Part shown: positions 61,188-64,000 of the stretch, one piece after another
Layout of the letters: the number at the start of each line of letters is the position of its first letter
How positions within the stretch are numbered: the stretch's first letter is position 1
Source of the DNA: WHTK01 sp963711035
Lineage (GTDB): Bacteria > Chloroflexota > Dehalococcoidia > DSTF01 > WHTK01
Length of the DNA stretch: 64,000 nt
NCBI GenBank assembly: GCA_963711035.1
Contig: CAVQCN010000004.1
Coordinates: forward strand, 62,001 to 126,000
Direction of reading: 5' to 3'
The notes under the pieces: generated by a model
Database searches by the model: none
The model's input: the letters and a program-made list of their open reading frames with translations, nothing else
What the model was told of the DNA's origin: nothing
Translations under genes and position numbers: made by a program

Positions 61188-61560
61188 GCGTCAGCCTCCC
61201 CTCAAGGTGACGATAACGTCATGCGGTGAGGTACCAAGCAAACACCATCACGCGGCCTTATATCAAGGGCACAGGAGAGGGGGCAATCGGCAAGGGCGCG
61301 TAGCGCCTGTCATTGCGAGGGGCGGGCGACGAAGCGATCCCTAACGCCAGGCCGCTCCGCATCGCTGCGCGCTGCTTCGCTCCTATCGACAAAAGGGAAT
61401 ACTGGGAGGACACCTCCCAGGCCCACCGCGCATGGGGCTTCGCCCCCGCTACCCCTACTGGCATCTTCATTCGCTCGGGTGCCCAACAGCCGCCAGGATT
61501 CCCGCAATCGCGGTACGGAACGCGATTTGTCCGATTGCCCTCTTGCCTCTTGCGTCGGCG
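61188..61560. repeat. Intergenic dispersed repeat region
   Basis: This 373-bp gap has no gene. From about 61306 it carries a repeat-type sequence (CCTGTCATTGCGAGG, GACGAAGCGATCCC) of the same sort as remnants at 16404-16436 and 41124-41165. A perfect 8-bp hairpin (61402-61409 with 61413-61420, CTGGGAGG/CCTCCCAG) and a GC-rich GGGGCTTCGCCCCC hairpin follow. Confidence 0.55.
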
Positions 61561-62433
61561 CTAACCGGCGCCGACGCTGCGCGGCAGCGGCGCCGCATTG
61601 CCGCCGGGGCGGTGCCAGCCCAGCTGCGCCGCCATTCGCTCGTAGAAGTCGTTGCGCGGCTTGAGGCGCAGGAAGCGCGCGCGGTGGTCGCTGGCGGTGA
61701 CGGTGACGGAGTCGCCTTCTTCCAGCGCGAAGTCCGCCAGGCCGTCCACGCTGAGCACGGCGTGCTGCTCCGGCTCAAGCGTTATGTGAATCTGCTCCGT
61801 GCCAGGCAGCACTACGGCGTGCTGAGCCGCCAGGTGCGGCGCCACCGGCACGATCACGAGATTGTCCGACTCGGGCGGCAGAATGGGCCCGCCGACGGAC
61901 AGCGCGTACGCCGTGCTGCCCGTCGCCGACGCCACGATGACGCCGTCGCAGCGGTAATCGGCGATACGGCTGCCGTCGACGTCCACGGCAAGGTGGATGG
62001 CGCGGCTCAGCGTGGCGCGACCGATGACGGCCTCGTTCAGGCCGTGGAAGACGTCACGGGTGCGCGAGGCGGTCGCCTGCAGCATGGTGCGCTGCTCGAT
62101 GCGGCCGGCGCCTGCCAGCACCTCGTCCAGACGCTCGCCGATCTGCTGCTCGTCTAGCTCCGTCAGGAAGCCGAGGCGCCCCATGTTCACGCCCAGGATC
62201 AGCGCCTCGGTGCCCATGACCATATGGGCGCAGTGCAGGACCGTGCCGTCGCCACCGAAGCAGATTACGAGGTCGAAACCGGCGAACGCCTCGCGCGACT
62301 CCGTGTCTTCGATGACGATCGCTTCGACGCCGCGCGCCGCAATGTCGTCGCGCAGATTGCGAGCCAGACGCTGCGCTGCTTCGAGGCGTGGGCTGTAGAA
62401 GAGGCCGACTCGGCGCGGCGGCTGCGGCATCAC
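61561..62433 (-). CDS. nadK: NAD kinase
   Basis: The 290-residue enzyme has the GGDGT motif (VICFGGDGTVLHCAH), NMGRLGFLTEL, the substrate motif LNEAVIGRATLSR and the second signature SATGSTAYALSVGGPI. It phosphorylates NAD to NADP. It starts with GTG at 62433 (or ATG at 62430), overlapping the tlyA stop codon (GTGATG). tlyA-nadK adjacency is common. Confidence 0.95.
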   Translation of the reverse strand: MMPQPPRRVGLFYSPRLEAAQRLARNLRDDIAARGVEAIVIEDTESREAFAGFDLVICFGGDGTVLHCAHMVMGTEALILGVNMGRLGFLTELDEQQIGERLDEVLAGAGRIEQRTMLQATASRTRDVFHGLNEAVIGRATLSRAIHLAVDVDGSRIADYRCDGVIVASATGSTAYALSVGGPILPPESDNLVIVPVAPHLAAQHAVVLPGTEQIHITLEPEQHAVLSVDGLADFALEEGDSVTVTASDHRARFLRLKPRNDFYERMAAQLGWHRPGGNAAPLPRSVGAG

Positions 62434-63191
62434 GCGGCCGGCAAGCGCTCGAGGCGCAGGTGGATGAGGAACTCGCGATTCCCTTCCGGCCCCAGGATGG
62501 GCGACGTGGTGAGGCCGAGCAGGCGCAAGCCGTGACTCGATGTCCAGTCGACTACGCGGCCGATGACAGCGGCGTGGACCTGCGGATCCTTGACCACGCC
62601 CTTCTTGCCGACCTCGTCACGGCGCGCCTGGAACTGCGGCTTGATCAGGACGATGAGCTGAGCGCCCGGCTTCAACGAGCCGCAGGCGGCCGGCAACACC
62701 TTCTCGATGCCGATGAACGAGACGTCCATCACCAGCAGGTCGCACGCCTCGGGCAACGGCTCCAGCTCCCGGGCGTTGGTGCGCTCCATGACGACGACGC
62801 GCTCGTCCTGGCGCAGGCGGTAGTCGAGGATGCCGTAGCCCACGTCCACGGCGTAGACGCGGCGGGCGCCATGCTGCAGCAGGCAGTCGGTGAATCCGCC
62901 GGTCGAGGCGCCGATATCGACGCAGGTCAGGCCCGCAGGATCGACGTCGAAGACATCAAGGGCATGCTCCAGCTTCTCGCCGCCGCGGCTGACGTAGGCG
63001 GGACGCTGCAGTACCTCGATGGAGACGGAATCGGGCACCAGCTGGGCCGGCCGGGTGACGGTAGCGCCGTCGACTTTGATGTCGCCTGCCATCAGCGCGG
63101 CCTGCGCCTGCTGACGGCTCGTAACCAGCCCGCGTTCGACCAGCAAGCTATCGATGCGGCTGCGCGATACGCGCTCGCGGGTGGGGGACAT
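62430..63191 (-). CDS. tlyA: TlyA-family 16S/23S rRNA (cytidine-2'-O)-methyltransferase
   Basis: The 253-residue protein has an N-terminal S4 RNA-binding domain (SRIDSLLVERGLVTSRQQAQ) and a FtsJ-type methyltransferase fold with motif I CVDIGASTGGFTDCLLQHGA, VMERTNAREL, and a catalytic K-D-K-like arrangement (VMDVSFI, KPQFQA). It methylates rRNA cytidine 2'-OH. It is the first gene of the tlyA-nadK operon and divergent from the lipoprotein gene. Confidence 0.94.
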   Translation of the reverse strand: MSPTRERVSRSRIDSLLVERGLVTSRQQAQAALMAGDIKVDGATVTRPAQLVPDSVSIEVLQRPAYVSRGGEKLEHALDVFDVDPAGLTCVDIGASTGGFTDCLLQHGARRVYAVDVGYGILDYRLRQDERVVVMERTNARELEPLPEACDLLVMDVSFIGIEKVLPAACGSLKPGAQLIVLIKPQFQARRDEVGKKGVVKDPQVHAAVIGRVVDWTSSHGLRLLGLTTSPILGPEGNREFLIHLRLERLPAA

Positions 63192-63278
63192 GGCAGCAGA
63201 TTACGAAGGCCCCCTGCCAAAGTCAACGTAACGAGAGCCGCGAGCGTGCTCACCTCCGTCGCTGGCGGTACTCTAGCC

Positions 63279-63998
63279 ATGATGCGCTACCTCTGCCTGG
63301 CGACGTCGCTGCTGCTCGTCCTCCTCGCTGCCGCGGGCTGCTCGGGCTCCTCCTCGTCCCCAGAGGCCACCCAGACCGTGTCGCCGACTCCAGACCCGGC
63401 CGCGATCGTCGCCCAGGCGTCGGCGGCCATCGCCGGTGTCACGTCGTTTCACTTCAAGCTCGACCACGAGAACGGCACGAGTCCGATGCCTCTCGACCTC
63501 CAGCTGGTCTCGGCCGAGGGCGACATCATCGTGCCGGACAAGCTCAAGGCCACTGTGAAGACCAAAGCCGGCTCCTTCGACATCCAGGTCGACGTCACGG
63601 CGATCGGCGACCAGACCTGGATCACGAACCCGTTCACGAGGAAGTGGCAGACGCTGCCCGACGCCACGATCAAGGACATCGCCGACCCGGTGGCACTGGT
63701 CAAGGCCGTGACCGGCGGGCTGCAGAACGTTGCCTACCAGGGCACCGACAAGGTCGACGGCGTGCAGACGCAGGTCCTGACCGGCACGCTGGATGCAGGC
63801 GCACTGCAGAACGCGCTGTCCTTTGCCGAGCCCGGCCGCAGTGTCAACGTCAAGGTGTGGATAGGCACCGACGACCACCTGCCGCGCCGCGCCCGCATCG
63901 AGGGACCGCTGGCGTCCGGGGAGGACAACGCCATCGTGCGCCAGATCGACTTCTCACACTTCAACGACAGCAGCATCGAGATCACGGCGCCGCAGTGA
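63279..63998 (+). CDS. LppX/LprG-like lipoprotein
   Basis: The 239-residue protein has a lipoprotein signal (LLLVLLAAAGCSGS), a Ser/Thr/Pro linker and a domain beginning AAIAGVTSFHFKLDHENG with the VKAVTGGLQNVAYQG and RRARIEGPL strands. These match the LppX/LprAFG half-barrel that binds lipids in mycobacteria. Two ATG codons in tandem (63279, 63282) are equally possible starts. TACTCT ends 4 nt before the first, and no ribosome binding site is seen. The stop codon is at the window's end. Confidence 0.82.
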   Translation: MMRYLCLATSLLLVLLAAAGCSGSSSSPEATQTVSPTPDPAAIVAQASAAIAGVTSFHFKLDHENGTSPMPLDLQLVSAEGDIIVPDKLKATVKTKAGSFDIQVDVTAIGDQTWITNPFTRKWQTLPDATIKDIADPVALVKAVTGGLQNVAYQGTDKVDGVQTQVLTGTLDAGALQNALSFAEPGRSVNVKVWIGTDDHLPRRARIEGPLASGEDNAIVRQIDFSHFNDSSIEITAPQ

Positions 63999-64000
63999 GG

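Overview
The window is GC-rich, densely coding bacterial DNA with almost all of its genes recognisable as chromosomal housekeeping functions. The gene content suggests a member of the Chloroflexota, most likely class Dehalococcoidia: a long SecA, actinobacterial-type LeuA, a thrC/NIL/MoaD-like sulfur cluster, a two-subunit class I fumarase, DUF2007 and DUF4349 proteins, many Thr/Pro-linker lipoproteins, and several genes with a -10 box close to the start codon. This assignment is inference from gene content; no rRNA is present. I see no prophage, transposase or CRISPR array.

Layout. 1-6.3 kb: a VWA-TPR (BatB/BatC-like) gene and a DUF2007 gene face a convergent moxR-DUF58-transglutaminase operon. 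6.4-14.6 kb: an M23 lipoprotein, dnaJ-prmA, a Kef-type antiporter, small membrane proteins, a P-loop kinase and a galactonate-dehydratase-like enolase. 14.7-18.4 kb: an inositol-3-phosphate synthase with an N-terminal HTH, then thrC-NIL-MoaD. 18.7-20.6 kb: a DUF4349 gene whose 3' end is duplicated around a small Clp-N gene. 20.7-28.9 kb: ilvB-ilvN-leuA-leuC-leuD-leuB behind a T-box leader and a strong promoter. 29-38.9 kb: SRPBCC, a conserved unknown, secA, a secreted helical protein, a P-loop kinase, an M28 peptidase, a LysM lipoprotein and an acyl-CoA carboxylase subunit. 38.9-41.3 kb: a cassette flanked by inverted palindromic repeats, holding an MFS transporter and a Rieske-like protein that lacks all four cluster ligands. 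41.6-52 kb: TCA genes (acnA, icd, mdh, both fumarase subunits with a cupin between them), with purEK and a hydrolase/TetR pair. 52-55.5 kb: an MFS transporter divergent from an Rrf2 regulator, then a glycosyltransferase. 55.6-55.8 kb: tRNA-Gln, tRNA-Asn and a terminator. 55.9-64 kb: a degenerate GGDEF protein, acyl-CoA dehydrogenase/MaoC, an F420-type nitroreductase-fold protein, GNAT-Nudix, tlyA-nadK and an LppX-like lipoprotein.

The points most worth a second look are these. (1) Five genes are each broken by exactly one extra base. In three of them (DUF58, TetR, Rrf2) the shift falls at CTT-GGR-G, where a peptidyl-tRNA-Leu could slip from CUU to UUG. Indels are the simplest explanation, but the shared site deserves testing. 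(2) The HTH-inositol phosphate synthase fusion has a perfect 17-bp palindrome ending 2 bp before its own start codon, which suggests an enzyme that regulates its own gene. (3) Three degenerate proteins keep their fold signatures but lose key residues: a transglutaminase without its triad, a Rieske protein without ligands but with the disulfide cysteines, and a GGDEF domain reading SQDYY. (4) The MoaD/ThiS-like sulfur carrier ends in Gly-Gly-Cys rather than Gly-Gly.
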